In this document: piece after piece, positions 51,765-61,576 of the stretch
Numbering within the stretch: the stretch's first letter is position 1
Layout of the letters: the number at the start of each line of letters is the position of its first letter
NCBI RefSeq assembly: GCF_900114995.1
Contig: NZ_FOUX01000003.1
Coordinates: forward strand, 248,001-312,000
From: Chitinophaga sp. YR627
Lineage (GTDB): Bacteria; Bacteroidota; Bacteroidia; Chitinophagales; Chitinophagaceae
Direction: 5' to 3'
DNA length: 64,000 bases
Made by a program: the position numbers and the translations under genes
The notes under the pieces: generated by a model
Databases searched by the model: none
The model's input: only the letters and a program-made list of their open reading frames with translations
Told to the model about the DNA's origin: nothing

Positions 51765-54632
51765 TTATTCAACGAACGAGGTCCGGCCTCCATCCAGCTC
51801 AGCGACATCTATGAGAAAATGCTCTTCATCCACTTCAAAATCGCCTGCTTTCATGTTTTTCAGGGTCAGTGTCTTCCAGGAGCGGGTCGGGTGGATAAAT
51901 ACCATCTGTTCTCCGGCGGTTGTCACTTTCACCGGCATACTAAAATCAGGGACGTCAGCCTCCCAGCGATATCTGACCAGCAGGTTATTCCCCTGTTCCT
52001 GCAGAGTGTATGCCAGCCGGGGCAGATGAGTATATTTCAAATACTGATTGAAAAATGGGCTATAGTCATGTCTTGTGAACTGGTTGATATAGCCGATCAG
52101 GCTCTCCGAAGAAAGCGTCTGATACCGGAAATGCTGCTGGATACCTTTAAGCAGACCGAACCAGAGGGTGTCATTGTGCAGTACATTCCGGAATGTATGC
52201 AACATCAGACTACCTTTGGTGTACATGTCATTGATGTCATAGAAAATGTGGTTCACATCGTATTCCCCGATCACCGGCTCCTTATTACCAACACCGTTTT
52301 TCTGGTCATTCAGGAACACGGTAGCCATCTCTTTGTCATACAGCTCCTCTATCACTAAAGATTCCGCATAAGTGGCAAATGCTTCATGCATCCACATATC
52401 TGCCATGTCTTTGCAACTGATCGCATTTCCCCACCATTCATGGGCTGCTTCATGCCATACGAGGGCTGGCAGTTCCGGCAACTGATTTCTGTTGATCTTG
52501 CCGATACAGACACCGCTCTGGTGTTCCATAGGGTAGGGGCTTTCCAGTAAGGTAAATCCGTCCCTCGGGAAGGGATAAGGACCAAAGCTTTTCTCATAAC
52601 AGGCCAGCATCTGTTTTACTTTGGCAAAAAGCCGCTTTGCGGCTTCAAGATTGTAGGGCATCACGTAATAGTCAATAGTAAGACTGTCGGCGCCCACATA
52701 GAGGTCTGTATAATGTGCATACTTCCCGATACAGAAAGTAGCATTGTAATTGTTGATCGGATAGGTCACCGCCCATTCAAAGCGGATCTTTGTACCGACA
52801 GGTACTTTTTGGAGTAAACGGCCATTGGAGATCTCAGTAAAGCCATCCGGCACCGTAATCCAGATATGCATACTGTCCGGTTCGTCTGATAAATGGTCTT
52901 TACATGGCCACCACAGACTTGCCCCAGAACCCTGGCATACTACCTGTGCCCAGGGATTGCCTGCTTCATCCTTATCCCATAATACGCCTCCATTCATGGA
53001 AATACTTTTATCCGGCACCTGGGGCGTGCCTTCATAATAAACGGTGATTTCGCCGGTATTGCCGGCAATCTGTTTTTCAGGGAGTTGTACAAACACGGCG
53101 TCATATTCCCGGGTGTACGGCAATGGCTGACCTTTATACAGGATACGTTCAATCTGCATATTGGCATACAGGTCTATCTGCATCCTGTCAAAGGACTGCT
53201 CCACCTTATATCTGATCTTATTATTTCCCTTCAGAAAATGTCTGTCGAGGTCTACATCCACATCAAGATGGTAAAAGGTCACATCATAACAGGAGCGGAG
53301 TGGGGAGAGCTGTCCGCGGAGCGTATCCGCCCGGGTAAAGCCGTTCTGACGGTTAGAGACCTTCCTGACAACTTTCGCTGGAGGAGCCGTTTTCACTGAG
53401 TCTGGTAATTCTGGCTGAAGGATATTGTAATTCTCCCAGAAGGCAGCGTCGTAATTGCTGCCAATAAGATTATTCATAGAATTCTGATGACTGCTCACAC
53501 CCGTCTGAAATTGCTGAACACTGTCCTTATCGATACCCGTTACCAGAAAATTGAAATCCCCGGTCCAGGGAATATTGCTGAGATTTCTTTTCCGGCTGTT
53601 GATCACCACATCCCAGTGCCGTAATACTGTGTGCAGGTAATATTTCCCCCGGAAGGCCTGGTAACTGATCGTCATTTTAATGCCGGTAAAATCAAGACTT
53701 CCGCCCACTACTTTTGACATGATCGTATACCGTAGGCCTCCTTTTCCATGTTTGTTAATATACTCATTCCCTTCAGGGGTCGTTTCTACTTCAAATCTGA
53801 CCATTGCCAGCGTGGCCTCATCGATATAGATATTACCCTTTATAATCCCCTTTCTGGAGTTTTTCTTTGGTGTGATCCGGATGACCAGCAATTGACGTTC
53901 CCCCTCTGCGATCGTCTCTGCCAGGGTATAATTGTAATAGCGGAAATTATGCGGCGCGAGGATACTATTCTTTACGCTGTTGTATTTGATGATATCTTCT
54001 CCAAGCGAACTATATGCGGTATTGGTAATATTACCGATCCATCCATAGAATTGTGGATCATTATTGGGGGGAGAAGGTATTTTCCGGCCTTTGATGATAC
54101 GTATCTGATCACGGTGTTCCTTGTCTCTGCGAAAAGTCCTGAAGACGTCCAGGACCGATTCATTATAATTCAGGGTATCGTTATCAAAATGAATATCCTC
54201 CCGGTAAAAGGCCGTCATCCGGGTATCGGTGGTATCATAGTTTTGGGGGATAGCTGCAATCGCCTTTTGCAATATCTCCAGTCCACTCTGCACATGTATC
54301 GCCACTTCCGGCAGGGAGATGACGGCAGGTGTGAGTCCGATGACTACCTGCTGGTCAGTAGTAGCGAACAATCTGGTCACAGGGCGGTAACCGATACAGG
54401 AGATCAGTACACTATCTGTTACCGACCGTTCCGGTATCTTAAAAGTGAACGTACCCAAATTATTACTGATGGTACCTGTACTGCTATTCTTCAACTGGAT
54501 GTTGGCAGATGGAATAGGTTTATGGGTAGTCGCGTCTGTGATGATCCCGCTGATGATGATAAACCGGTCCTGACTGAAGGTCGGCAGACCAATCAGGAGT
54601 AAACATACAAGGAGTAGGAGTCGTGGATACAT
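51765..54632 (-). CDS. M1-family aminopeptidase with N-terminal carboxypeptidase-regulatory domain
   Basis: The 955-residue secreted protein begins with a signal peptide (LLLLVCLLLIGLPTFSQ) and a carboxypeptidase-D regulatory-like domain (GIITDATTHKPIPSANIQL). A region of about 300 residues resembling the DUF5686 proteins of this phylum follows (YNESVLDVFRTFRRD). The M1 catalytic part has the substrate-binding segment YPMEHQSG, the zinc motif HEAAHEWW (near residue 730), and the third ligand in MHEAFATYAESL. It cleaves N-terminal residues from peptides in the envelope. The combination of domains is less usual. Confidence 0.9.
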   Translation of the reverse strand: MYPRLLLLVCLLLIGLPTFSQDRFIIISGIITDATTHKPIPSANIQLKNSSTGTISNNLGTFTFKIPERSVTDSVLISCIGYRPVTRLFATTDQQVVIGLTPAVISLPEVAIHVQSGLEILQKAIAAIPQNYDTTDTRMTAFYREDIHFDNDTLNYNESVLDVFRTFRRDKEHRDQIRIIKGRKIPSPPNNDPQFYGWIGNITNTAYSSLGEDIIKYNSVKNSILAPHNFRYYNYTLAETIAEGERQLLVIRITPKKNSRKGIIKGNIYIDEATLAMVRFEVETTPEGNEYINKHGKGGLRYTIMSKVVGGSLDFTGIKMTISYQAFRGKYYLHTVLRHWDVVINSRKRNLSNIPWTGDFNFLVTGIDKDSVQQFQTGVSSHQNSMNNLIGSNYDAAFWENYNILQPELPDSVKTAPPAKVVRKVSNRQNGFTRADTLRGQLSPLRSCYDVTFYHLDVDVDLDRHFLKGNNKIRYKVEQSFDRMQIDLYANMQIERILYKGQPLPYTREYDAVFVQLPEKQIAGNTGEITVYYEGTPQVPDKSISMNGGVLWDKDEAGNPWAQVVCQGSGASLWWPCKDHLSDEPDSMHIWITVPDGFTEISNGRLLQKVPVGTKIRFEWAVTYPINNYNATFCIGKYAHYTDLYVGADSLTIDYYVMPYNLEAAKRLFAKVKQMLACYEKSFGPYPFPRDGFTLLESPYPMEHQSGVCIGKINRNQLPELPALVWHEAAHEWWGNAISCKDMADMWMHEAFATYAESLVIEELYDKEMATVFLNDQKNGVGNKEPVIGEYDVNHIFYDINDMYTKGSLMLHTFRNVLHNDTLWFGLLKGIQQHFRYQTLSSESLIGYINQFTRHDYSPFFNQYLKYTHLPRLAYTLQEQGNNLLVRYRWEADVPDFSMPVKVTTAGEQMVFIHPTRSWKTLTLKNMKAGDFEVDEEHFLIDVAELDGGRTSFVE

Positions 54633-54726
54633 GGCTTCTTTTTTATCAGCAAAAGAAGCCTTTGCCCCTTGTTCTATCCACTCAAATCCGGATTTGAACA
54701 GTTTTTAAAGGGCTCATTTACAGGGT

Positions 54727-55860
54727 TCAGGCCATTTTATCCTGGTTATTCATGTATTCCCTGGGCGACATGCCGGTATTATTCCGGAAGGCACGCTGAA
54801 AGGTGGGGAGGGAGTTAAAACCCGATTCAAGCGCCAGGCTCATGATGGTATATTGCTCCTGTTGGGATTCCGCAATTTTCTGTTTGAAGGCGGCGACCCG
54901 GTATTCATTTACAAATTCATTAAAGCTCTTTTGGAGATGCTGGTTTAATACTGCGGAGATGGTTTTCGGCGGTAATCCGGTATGCTGTGCCACCAGGGAA
55001 AGGTTTAGCTCCGGATTCAGGTACAGTCGATCCTGTTCCATGGCTTTCATCAGTAACGGTACTGCTTCCCCAATGATCGTATCAGGAATAGGTGCGGGAG
55101 GAGCTGCTGCTTTTTTTGCCGCCGTTTCCTCTTCTGCTGTCATCATATATCCCTTGATTCCAAGGTAATAGATCAGTATCACCAGAGGAATGTATACGGG
55201 GTACCAATCCACCATATCCAGCAGCTTGTCTGTATACTTTGGAATCACATAAGGCACCAGGTAGATAAACCAGATCAGCTGAAAGACCAGGAAGACTTTC
55301 AGGAACTGTCTTATCCAGCGAAGGTGTTTTTCATTATTGACCTGGGCGACAGAAATATACCGGTAAGAGAGATATACATAAATGGTCATAGAAAGCCATC
55401 GGGGGATATCCGCATACACATTATAGGTATCGATCGCGATTCCCCAGGGTTGCGGGTGATTCCTGAATATACCACCCAGTACGCCACCAACATAGGTCAG
55501 AGCGATCAGCTGGGGAACGATATCAATGATGGTAGTGTAGAAATGAGGGGCGTGTGCTGTGGTCAACCTGAACGACGGGTCAAGACCTGATTTTACATAG
55601 AAATAAAGTAATGGCCCCATCGGCATGACCACGACGAGTGGTACAAAATTCAGCAGGAATCTCAGTAACGGTAGTTCATTAATCCAGTTGGACTCAAAAA
55701 TATGCAGGTTCAGGCAGGCCGTTGCGATGAGCAGGATCAGTATAGCGAGCAGGCGATCTCTTGCCGGACGTTTCCTGGCAAAGAACAACAGTCCACTCAT
55801 AATGAAGCCTTGCAGGGCGCCAAGCAACATCAGGGTACTGAATATTCCGGAGAAGCTCAT
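54727..55860 (-). CDS. membrane-anchored AraC-family regulator
   Basis: The 377-residue protein has an N-terminal half of about seven hydrophobic helices (starting LMLLGALQGFIMSGLLFFA) and a C-terminal AraC helix-turn-helix domain (LSLVAQHTGLPPKTISAVLN then ALESGFNSLPTFQRAF). In this common Bacteroidota type the membrane part probably senses a signal and the DNA-binding part acts in the cytoplasm. Targets are unknown; neighbouring genes do not suggest any. Confidence 0.88.
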   Translation of the reverse strand: MSFSGIFSTLMLLGALQGFIMSGLLFFARKRPARDRLLAILILLIATACLNLHIFESNWINELPLLRFLLNFVPLVVVMPMGPLLYFYVKSGLDPSFRLTTAHAPHFYTTIIDIVPQLIALTYVGGVLGGIFRNHPQPWGIAIDTYNVYADIPRWLSMTIYVYLSYRYISVAQVNNEKHLRWIRQFLKVFLVFQLIWFIYLVPYVIPKYTDKLLDMVDWYPVYIPLVILIYYLGIKGYMMTAEEETAAKKAAAPPAPIPDTIIGEAVPLLMKAMEQDRLYLNPELNLSLVAQHTGLPPKTISAVLNQHLQKSFNEFVNEYRVAAFKQKIAESQQEQYTIMSLALESGFNSLPTFQRAFRNNTGMSPREYMNNQDKMA

Positions 55861-55900
55861 CGGGTTAAATTAAGACCTCCTGAAGGTATTAAATCGGTCG

Positions 55901-56308
55901 TTACGATCCGATATATTTTTCTCTGGATGCGTAGATCCCCTCCATATGTTTAGCCGCCCATTCTGCCAGACCTTCCATATGTGGTAACAGACTGGCGCCT
56001 CTTTCCGTGAGTGCATACTCTACACGGGGTGGTATCTCCGGGAAAACTGTTCTGGTGATCAGGCCGTCGGCTTCCAGTGATTTCAGGGTGACGGTCAGCA
56101 TTTTCTGCGAGATATCCCCGATCAGGTTGTGCAGTTTGTTGAATCGCAATGTGCCTTCTACTCCCAGTACAATGATCACTAACATTGACCATTTATCACC
56201 CAGTCGATCCAGGACATTTCTGACAGCGCACTCCCCATCAGTATCTGAATATTTTTTCCAATCTTCTTTTGTCATAACAAATTGATAATCAAAATTACTT
56301 ACTTCCAC
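55901..56308 (-). CDS. HxlR-family winged-helix regulator
   Basis: The 135-residue protein has the HxlR pattern: CAVRNVLDRLGDKWSMLVI with the family cysteine, LRFNKLHNLIGDISQKMLT, SLEADGLITRTVFPEIPPRVEYAL and the C-terminal helix EGLAEWAAKH. Such proteins often sense quinones or electrophiles through that cysteine. The start may be 56308 or the internal ATG at 56275, which begins MTKEDWKKY. It is divergent from the quinone-reductase-like gene, the classic arrangement for this pair. Confidence 0.9.
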   Translation of the reverse strand: MEVSNFDYQFVMTKEDWKKYSDTDGECAVRNVLDRLGDKWSMLVIIVLGVEGTLRFNKLHNLIGDISQKMLTVTLKSLEADGLITRTVFPEIPPRVEYALTERGASLLPHMEGLAEWAAKHMEGIYASREKYIGS

Positions 56309-56336
56309 GTAACCAGCTGATATTCAAGTGCCTTCT

Positions 56337-56366
56337 TGTCAGCTATTTGCTACGCAACTACCTTTG
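56337..56366 (+). promoter_or_regulatory. promoter of the quinone-reductase-like gene
   Basis: TTG at 56337-56339 and TACCTTTG at 56359-56366 with a 19-nt spacer match the Bacteroidota -33/-7 pair. The start codon is about 56 nt downstream. Confidence 0.65.
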
Positions 56367-56383
56367 ACTTACCAAAAGTAAGT
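56367..56383 (+). promoter_or_regulatory. candidate HxlR operator next to the promoter
   Basis: ACTTAC (56367-56372) and GTAAGT (56378-56383) form an inverted repeat with a 5-nt centre, starting at the base after the -7 box. A bound HxlR protein would block initiation; an ACTTAC-like sequence also occurs at 56299 near the HxlR start. Confidence 0.5.
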
Positions 56384-56422
56384 TAAGGTAATTAGGTAAC
56401 CAATACTATTAAATCTAAGAAA

Positions 56423-57298
56423 ATGGGTAAAATACTAGTGACAGGCGTAACAGGACATCTTGGTCGTGCTGTATTAGATAAACTGCTGGTAAAAGTACCG
56501 GCCTCAAATGTGAAGGTCCTGGTCCGCGATGCGGCCAAAGCGGAGGCATTCAAACCACTGGGCGTGGAGATCGCTATTGGCAATTATGATGACAAAGCGT
56601 CTCTCGTGGCTGCATTCCAAGATACTGACAAACTGTATTTTGTATCCGGCAATGATGTAGCAAATCGCGGTCCGCAGCACGAGAACGTAGTCAATGCTGC
56701 GATCGATGCTAAAGTGGGCCACGTAATCTACACCAGTGTACAGCGCAAAAACGAATCCGCCACTTCCCCACTGGCATTCGTAGCGTCTACCCACCTGCTG
56801 GTAGAGCATCTGCTGAAAACCTCCGGACTCAGGTATACGATCATGGAGCATGGCTTATATGCGGAGGTTATTCCAATGTTTGTAGGCGATAGAGTACTGG
56901 AAACAGGCATTATCTTCCAGCCTGCCGGAGAAGGCAAAACAGCTTATGCATTACGTGAGGATATGGCGGAGGCCGGCGTAGCCGTACTGACAGGAGAGGG
57001 GCATGAAAACCGCAGTTATGTGATCACGGGTTCAAAAGCCATTTCTTATACAGAGATCGCGGCGGCTATTACAGCAGCTACCGGCAAACAGGTAAATTAT
57101 GTATCCCCGACAGTAGAAGCATTTAAAGAAGAACTGACCAAAGTAGGTGTACCGGAGATGTATATAGGTTTGTTTGCGGGCTTTAGTACAGCCGTTAAAG
57201 ATGGAGAATTTGCTGAAGTGAGCGGTGATCTGGAACAACTGATTGGTCGTAAGAGTGGTAGTGTAGAGGATTACCTGAAAACAGTTTACGGTAAATGA
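56423..57298 (+). CDS. NmrA-like SDR, QOR2-type NAD(P)H:quinone oxidoreductase
   Basis: The 291-residue atypical SDR has the TGVTGHLGRAVLDKLL nucleotide-binding motif, a KVLVRDAAKAEAF segment that selects NADP, and the MEHGLYAEVIPMF and REDMAEAGVAVLTG stretches seen in YtfG/QOR2-like enzymes. These reduce quinones or related electrophiles. Divergence from an HxlR regulator supports induction by such compounds. A very strong terminator follows. Confidence 0.85.
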   Translation: MGKILVTGVTGHLGRAVLDKLLVKVPASNVKVLVRDAAKAEAFKPLGVEIAIGNYDDKASLVAAFQDTDKLYFVSGNDVANRGPQHENVVNAAIDAKVGHVIYTSVQRKNESATSPLAFVASTHLLVEHLLKTSGLRYTIMEHGLYAEVIPMFVGDRVLETGIIFQPAGEGKTAYALREDMAEAGVAVLTGEGHENRSYVITGSKAISYTEIAAAITAATGKQVNYVSPTVEAFKEELTKVGVPEMYIGLFAGFSTAVKDGEFAEVSGDLEQLIGRKSGSVEDYLKTVYGK

Positions 57299-57314
57299 CA
57301 CTTTTAAATATCGG

Positions 57315-57363
57315 ACAGGGAAACAAAACTCCAATTAGTTGGAGTTTTGTTTCCCTGTTTTTT
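57315..57363 (+). terminator. rho-independent terminator of the quinone-reductase-like gene
   Basis: A perfect 20-bp stem (57315-57334 with 57339-57358) with a TTAG loop is followed by six T. Confidence 0.92.
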
Positions 57364-57674
57364 GGGACATATAAAAATTCCGAAAAAAGCATCTAGATAT
57401 CAATTAGTTATCTATTATTTATCCTTCAGCAGATTGTCCTCCCTGTGTTGAAGAAATAACCCCAGGACTATACGATAACAAATTATTCACACGTTAATGC
57501 TATATCCATTTTAGCTATTCTTCTCTTTTTTTGTACTTTTATTTTTTGGGTCACTCAATTATTGCGGGCGTCGTAAACAGAACCATCAAGGTTACAATAA
57601 ATCAGCTATTATTCCCTTTGTTTGCCTGCATAACGAGTCACTCGTTTTATATTATCCTTAAGTTTTATATACCG
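57364..57674. other. intergenic leader of the T9SS cargo gene
   Basis: About 310 bp of A/T-rich sequence without a gene. The frame of the following gene stays open back to 57531, but the stretch lacks a signal peptide and reads as non-coding. T-rich tracts near 57515-57545 may contain the promoter; no clean TAnnTTTG box is seen. Confidence 0.5.
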
Positions 57675-60600
57675 ATGAGGTTTTTCCTGCTTATTCTGGC
57701 AATTTTAGTGGCGCACAATGTTTACCCACAATGCTCTAACACATTTCGACTTTTATTAAAAGGCACTGGCAATGAGTCCGCATCAGATCTCAGACAATTA
57801 CCTGGCGGCGATATTGTTATCGGTGGACAAACCAGCAGTTACGGTGCCGGTGGTAATGATTTGTTTGTTACCAGAATGACCAAAAATGGTCAGATCGTAT
57901 GGAGCAAAACTTATGGCGGCTCAAACAATGAGCAGTTCAGAAGGTTAAGACTGAGCAGAGATGGAGATATCCTGGTGGTTGCCCAGACCGGTTCTTATGG
58001 TAAAGGAGGCGGCGAAGCCGTGGCAATGAGAATTGCACCAGACGGCACCCCCAGATGGTCCCGCAAATTTTCAGATGTCAATGAAACCAGTCTTGGATTG
58101 GATATCTACAGCACAGCAGATAATGGCGTTGTTGTAAGTGGGGTTGGATATGGCAGTGGAGGGTTTTCAGACTGGCAGATCGTGAAATTAGATGCACTGG
58201 GAAATATCCAGTGGACTAAACGACTGGATTATCAGACAGCAGAAGGAGCTTATTCTGTAATACAAAAACGCGATACCCTTATTTTCACCGGGGACTCCAG
58301 AGCACCTAACGACTATACCTGCATTATTTCAAAAATGTCTGTTGTAGATGGTACCATTTACAGCACACGTTCATACACGATGGATAACCGGGGTGCTTTT
58401 AGCAGCAACATTGATTATTCGTCCGGAGAATATCGCGTAAACGTACATATCTTAAATGGCGCAGATTATACAACAAAGGCAGATGGCTTTATCATACTTG
58501 ACACTGCATCACTGGCCCCTAAAAAAACTTTTAAGATAAATCCTGCTGCTGGTAACAATAGTTCATTTTTTACTGGTTTCTATCAGACTGCTGATGGAGG
58601 ATACGTATATACAACAAGTCCATGGACGTCAAATGCCGGGTATCTTTACAAATTCGATCAGCAATCCAACCTGGTGTATACACGCAGGTTTACGGCTTCT
58701 TCGACATTTATCTGCTATTCAGTAATGGAAGATAGTGACGGTGCTATATGGGTGACGGGAAGCGAAAATAGTGAAGCAGTTGTAATCAAGGTGGATGCAG
58801 ATGGCAACTTTGAAAATTGTACTAATGATCCGATAACAGGCACAACTACACCGACAACGTTTGTGGAGACACCCTTTACCTGGACACGTGAAGACGTTTA
58901 TACATTCAATAACATTTCTTTTACACCAACCGTTCGCGATATTACATTCCAGATAGATTCCCTGTGTAAGGCTCCAACATGTGGCGCGATAGAACTGACA
59001 GGCCCTCAGGCCATCTGTAACCTTGCAGATTCAGCTACTTATGTTGCATCAAAAACTGGTATGTGCGCTACCAATCTGCTATGGACATTACCTGCAGGTG
59101 TTTCATCCCGTATGGTAAATGACTCTACAGTAAGACTGGTATTTCCTGCAGCAGGCACCTACATGATCATTGCAGAAAACAGCATTGCCTGCTCTGTCCT
59201 TCGGGATACCGTTACTGTTACAGTAGCACCTTCTCCCCACAGTATTAACCTTGGTAATGATACCCTCATTTGTAGTGCCAATCCACTTGTATTGAATGCA
59301 GGTGCAGGTTTCTCCCGTTATCTATGGCAGAATAACAGCACAGGACAGACACTTACGGTGAACGCATCCGGAACCTACTATGTAACTGCCTGGAACCTTT
59401 GTAATGAACAGTTTTCCGATACGATTGTAGTTAATTACCGTCAACTGGCCGACTTTACAGTTACGCCGCAGGACACGGCCTATTGTGTTGCACTTGGCCC
59501 GATACAGTTTTTAGCAGGCGGAGGTCATACCTACCAATGGACACCAGCTACCTATCTGAGTGATCCACAGATTGCTAATCCTGTCGGTACACCAATTGCG
59601 TCAATTCAGTATATGGTGACCATTACGGATACTGTTTGTCATATCAGCAGAGATCTGCCTGTAAATGTGACGGTAACACCTTCTCCCCGCAGCATCAATC
59701 TGGGTAATGATACCCTGCTGTGTAACGCAGGTACGCTGGTATTAGATGCCGGCGCCGGATTTACACGCTATCAGTGGCAGGATAACAGCACCACGCAAAC
59801 GCTTTCTGTAAGCACCTCGGGTACTTATTATGTAAAAGCCTGGAACAACTGTAACGAAGAATTTACCGATACAATCGTAGTTAATTATCGTTTGCCGGCC
59901 GATTTCACGGTTACACCAATGGATACGACTTATTGTACACCACTGGCGCCAATACAATTTACAGCCACCGGCGGACATTTATACCAATGGACACCTGCTA
60001 CTTACCTGAACGATCCACAGATCAGTAATCCGGTTGGTATGCCAACATCTTCCATCAATTATACAGTAACGATTACAGATACTGTCTGTAACCGTACACA
60101 GGACCTGACTGTAAGAGTAGCGGTAACACCATCTCCGGCTCTAAATCTGGGTAATGATACCCTGTTATGTAATGCCAGTACGCTGGTATTGGATGCCGGC
60201 GCCGGATTCGCCCGCTATCAGTGGCAGGACAACAGTACTGCGCAAACACTTTCAGTAAGCACCTCAGGTACTTATTATGTAAGAACCTGGAATAACTGTA
60301 ACGAAGAATTTACCGATACAATCGTAGTTAGTTATCGCTTGCCAGCTGATTTCACGGTTACACCAATGGATACGACTTATTGTACACCGCTGGCACCGAT
60401 ACAATTCACAGCAACCGGCGGACATTTATACCAATGGACACCTGCTACTTATCTGAACAATGCTCAGATCAGCAATCCGGTTGGTATGCCAACATCTTCC
60501 ATTAATTACACAGTGACTATTACAGATACTGTCTGCAACCGTACCCAGGACCTGAACGTAAGAGTAGCCGTTACACCTTCTCCGAGCCTGAATCTGGGCA

Positions 60601-61538
60601 GCGATACTGTGTTGTGTAACGCGGGTACGCTCATACTGGATGCAGGCGCCGGATTTGCACGCTACCAATGGCAGGACAACAGCACCGGCCAGACACATAC
60701 ACTGAGCACAGCTGGCACTTACTATGTAAACGCATGGAACAGCTGTAATGAAGAGGTGTCAGATACAGTGCAGGTTAGCTATCGTTTGCCAAACTTCTCG
60801 GTTACACCTTTGGATACTGCCTATTGTACGGCTACTAATCCGATCAGATTCTCTGCGAGTGGCGGTCAGATATACAGATGGAGCCCTGCAACATATCTGA
60901 ATAATGCACAGATCAGCAATCCTGTTGGTACGCCGGATGCTTCGATCCTTTACAACGTAACAATTACAGATACCGTTTGTAACCGTACGAGAGATCTGTC
61001 AGTAAGTATCACTGTGAATGAAGCGCCAGATTTAGTGTTGTCCAAGTCTAATGATATCAACTGTTCTGTAGCAGTTACGCAATTATTGGTAACAGGCGCC
61101 AGCCGTTACGAATGGGTACCGGACGTTTCATTAAGTGCACTGAACATTCCTAATCCGCTTGCTAAACCAGATCGTACAACAACTTATACGGTGAGAGGAT
61201 TTAGCGATCTGGGTTGCGAGACGATCGATTCTATCACAGTAAATTTTGACCAGGTGGGCATCTCTACTATCCAGCTCCCGGGTGCATTTACACCAAATGC
61301 AGATGGACGTAATGATATTTTCCGTGTGATAGCAGCAGGTACAGTACAAGTGAAAGAGTTCTCCATATTTAATCGTTGGGGAGAACTGATATTCACCAGC
61401 AATAGTGGTGCGAAAGGCTGGGATGGAAGGTACAAAGGCATTATGCAGGAGTCCGGTGCGTATTACTGGTTTGTGAAAGCAGTTAGTCCTTGTGGGGGCG
61501 ATTTATTTAAAAAAGGGAGCGTAATACTTATCAGATAA
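57675..61538 (+). CDS. large T9SS type B-sorted surface protein with four internal repeats
   Basis: About 1287 residues with the start at ATG 57675, where a signal peptide begins (MRFFLLILAILVAH to YPQ). An N-terminal half has WD/Kelch-like propeller repeats (LPGGDIVIGGQTSSYGAGG, ILVVAQTGSYGKGGG, YQTADGGYVYTTSPW). Four PKD/Ig-like repeats of about 149-150 residues follow, with NLGND starts at 59247, 59697, 60144 and 60591. The C-terminal CHU_C/type B sorting domain (GAFTPNADGRNDIFRVIAAG, FNRWGELIF, GVYYWF-like GAYYWFVKA) directs secretion through the gliding/T9SS system. The adhesive or enzymatic role is unknown. Confidence 0.85.
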   Translation: MRFFLLILAILVAHNVYPQCSNTFRLLLKGTGNESASDLRQLPGGDIVIGGQTSSYGAGGNDLFVTRMTKNGQIVWSKTYGGSNNEQFRRLRLSRDGDILVVAQTGSYGKGGGEAVAMRIAPDGTPRWSRKFSDVNETSLGLDIYSTADNGVVVSGVGYGSGGFSDWQIVKLDALGNIQWTKRLDYQTAEGAYSVIQKRDTLIFTGDSRAPNDYTCIISKMSVVDGTIYSTRSYTMDNRGAFSSNIDYSSGEYRVNVHILNGADYTTKADGFIILDTASLAPKKTFKINPAAGNNSSFFTGFYQTADGGYVYTTSPWTSNAGYLYKFDQQSNLVYTRRFTASSTFICYSVMEDSDGAIWVTGSENSEAVVIKVDADGNFENCTNDPITGTTTPTTFVETPFTWTREDVYTFNNISFTPTVRDITFQIDSLCKAPTCGAIELTGPQAICNLADSATYVASKTGMCATNLLWTLPAGVSSRMVNDSTVRLVFPAAGTYMIIAENSIACSVLRDTVTVTVAPSPHSINLGNDTLICSANPLVLNAGAGFSRYLWQNNSTGQTLTVNASGTYYVTAWNLCNEQFSDTIVVNYRQLADFTVTPQDTAYCVALGPIQFLAGGGHTYQWTPATYLSDPQIANPVGTPIASIQYMVTITDTVCHISRDLPVNVTVTPSPRSINLGNDTLLCNAGTLVLDAGAGFTRYQWQDNSTTQTLSVSTSGTYYVKAWNNCNEEFTDTIVVNYRLPADFTVTPMDTTYCTPLAPIQFTATGGHLYQWTPATYLNDPQISNPVGMPTSSINYTVTITDTVCNRTQDLTVRVAVTPSPALNLGNDTLLCNASTLVLDAGAGFARYQWQDNSTAQTLSVSTSGTYYVRTWNNCNEEFTDTIVVSYRLPADFTVTPMDTTYCTPLAPIQFTATGGHLYQWTPATYLNNAQISNPVGMPTSSINYTVTITDTVCNRTQDLNVRVAVTPSPSLNLGSDTVLCNAGTLILDAGAGFARYQWQDNSTGQTHTLSTAGTYYVNAWNSCNEEVSDTVQVSYRLPNFSVTPLDTAYCTATNPIRFSASGGQIYRWSPATYLNNAQISNPVGTPDASILYNVTITDTVCNRTRDLSVSITVNEAPDLVLSKSNDINCSVAVTQLLVTGASRYEWVPDVSLSALNIPNPLAKPDRTTTYTVRGFSDLGCETIDSITVNFDQVGISTIQLPGAFTPNADGRNDIFRVIAAGTVQVKEFSIFNRWGELIFTSNSGAKGWDGRYKGIMQESGAYYWFVKAVSPCGGDLFKKGSVILIR

Positions 61539-61576
61539 TCTCTATATTGTGTAATATTGCGCTAATTTTTATAATC

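Noticed and set aside
53748..54602. A 284-codon open frame opposite the M1 aminopeptidase
   Set aside because: It covers conserved domain sequence of the real gene and lacks a signal or motif.
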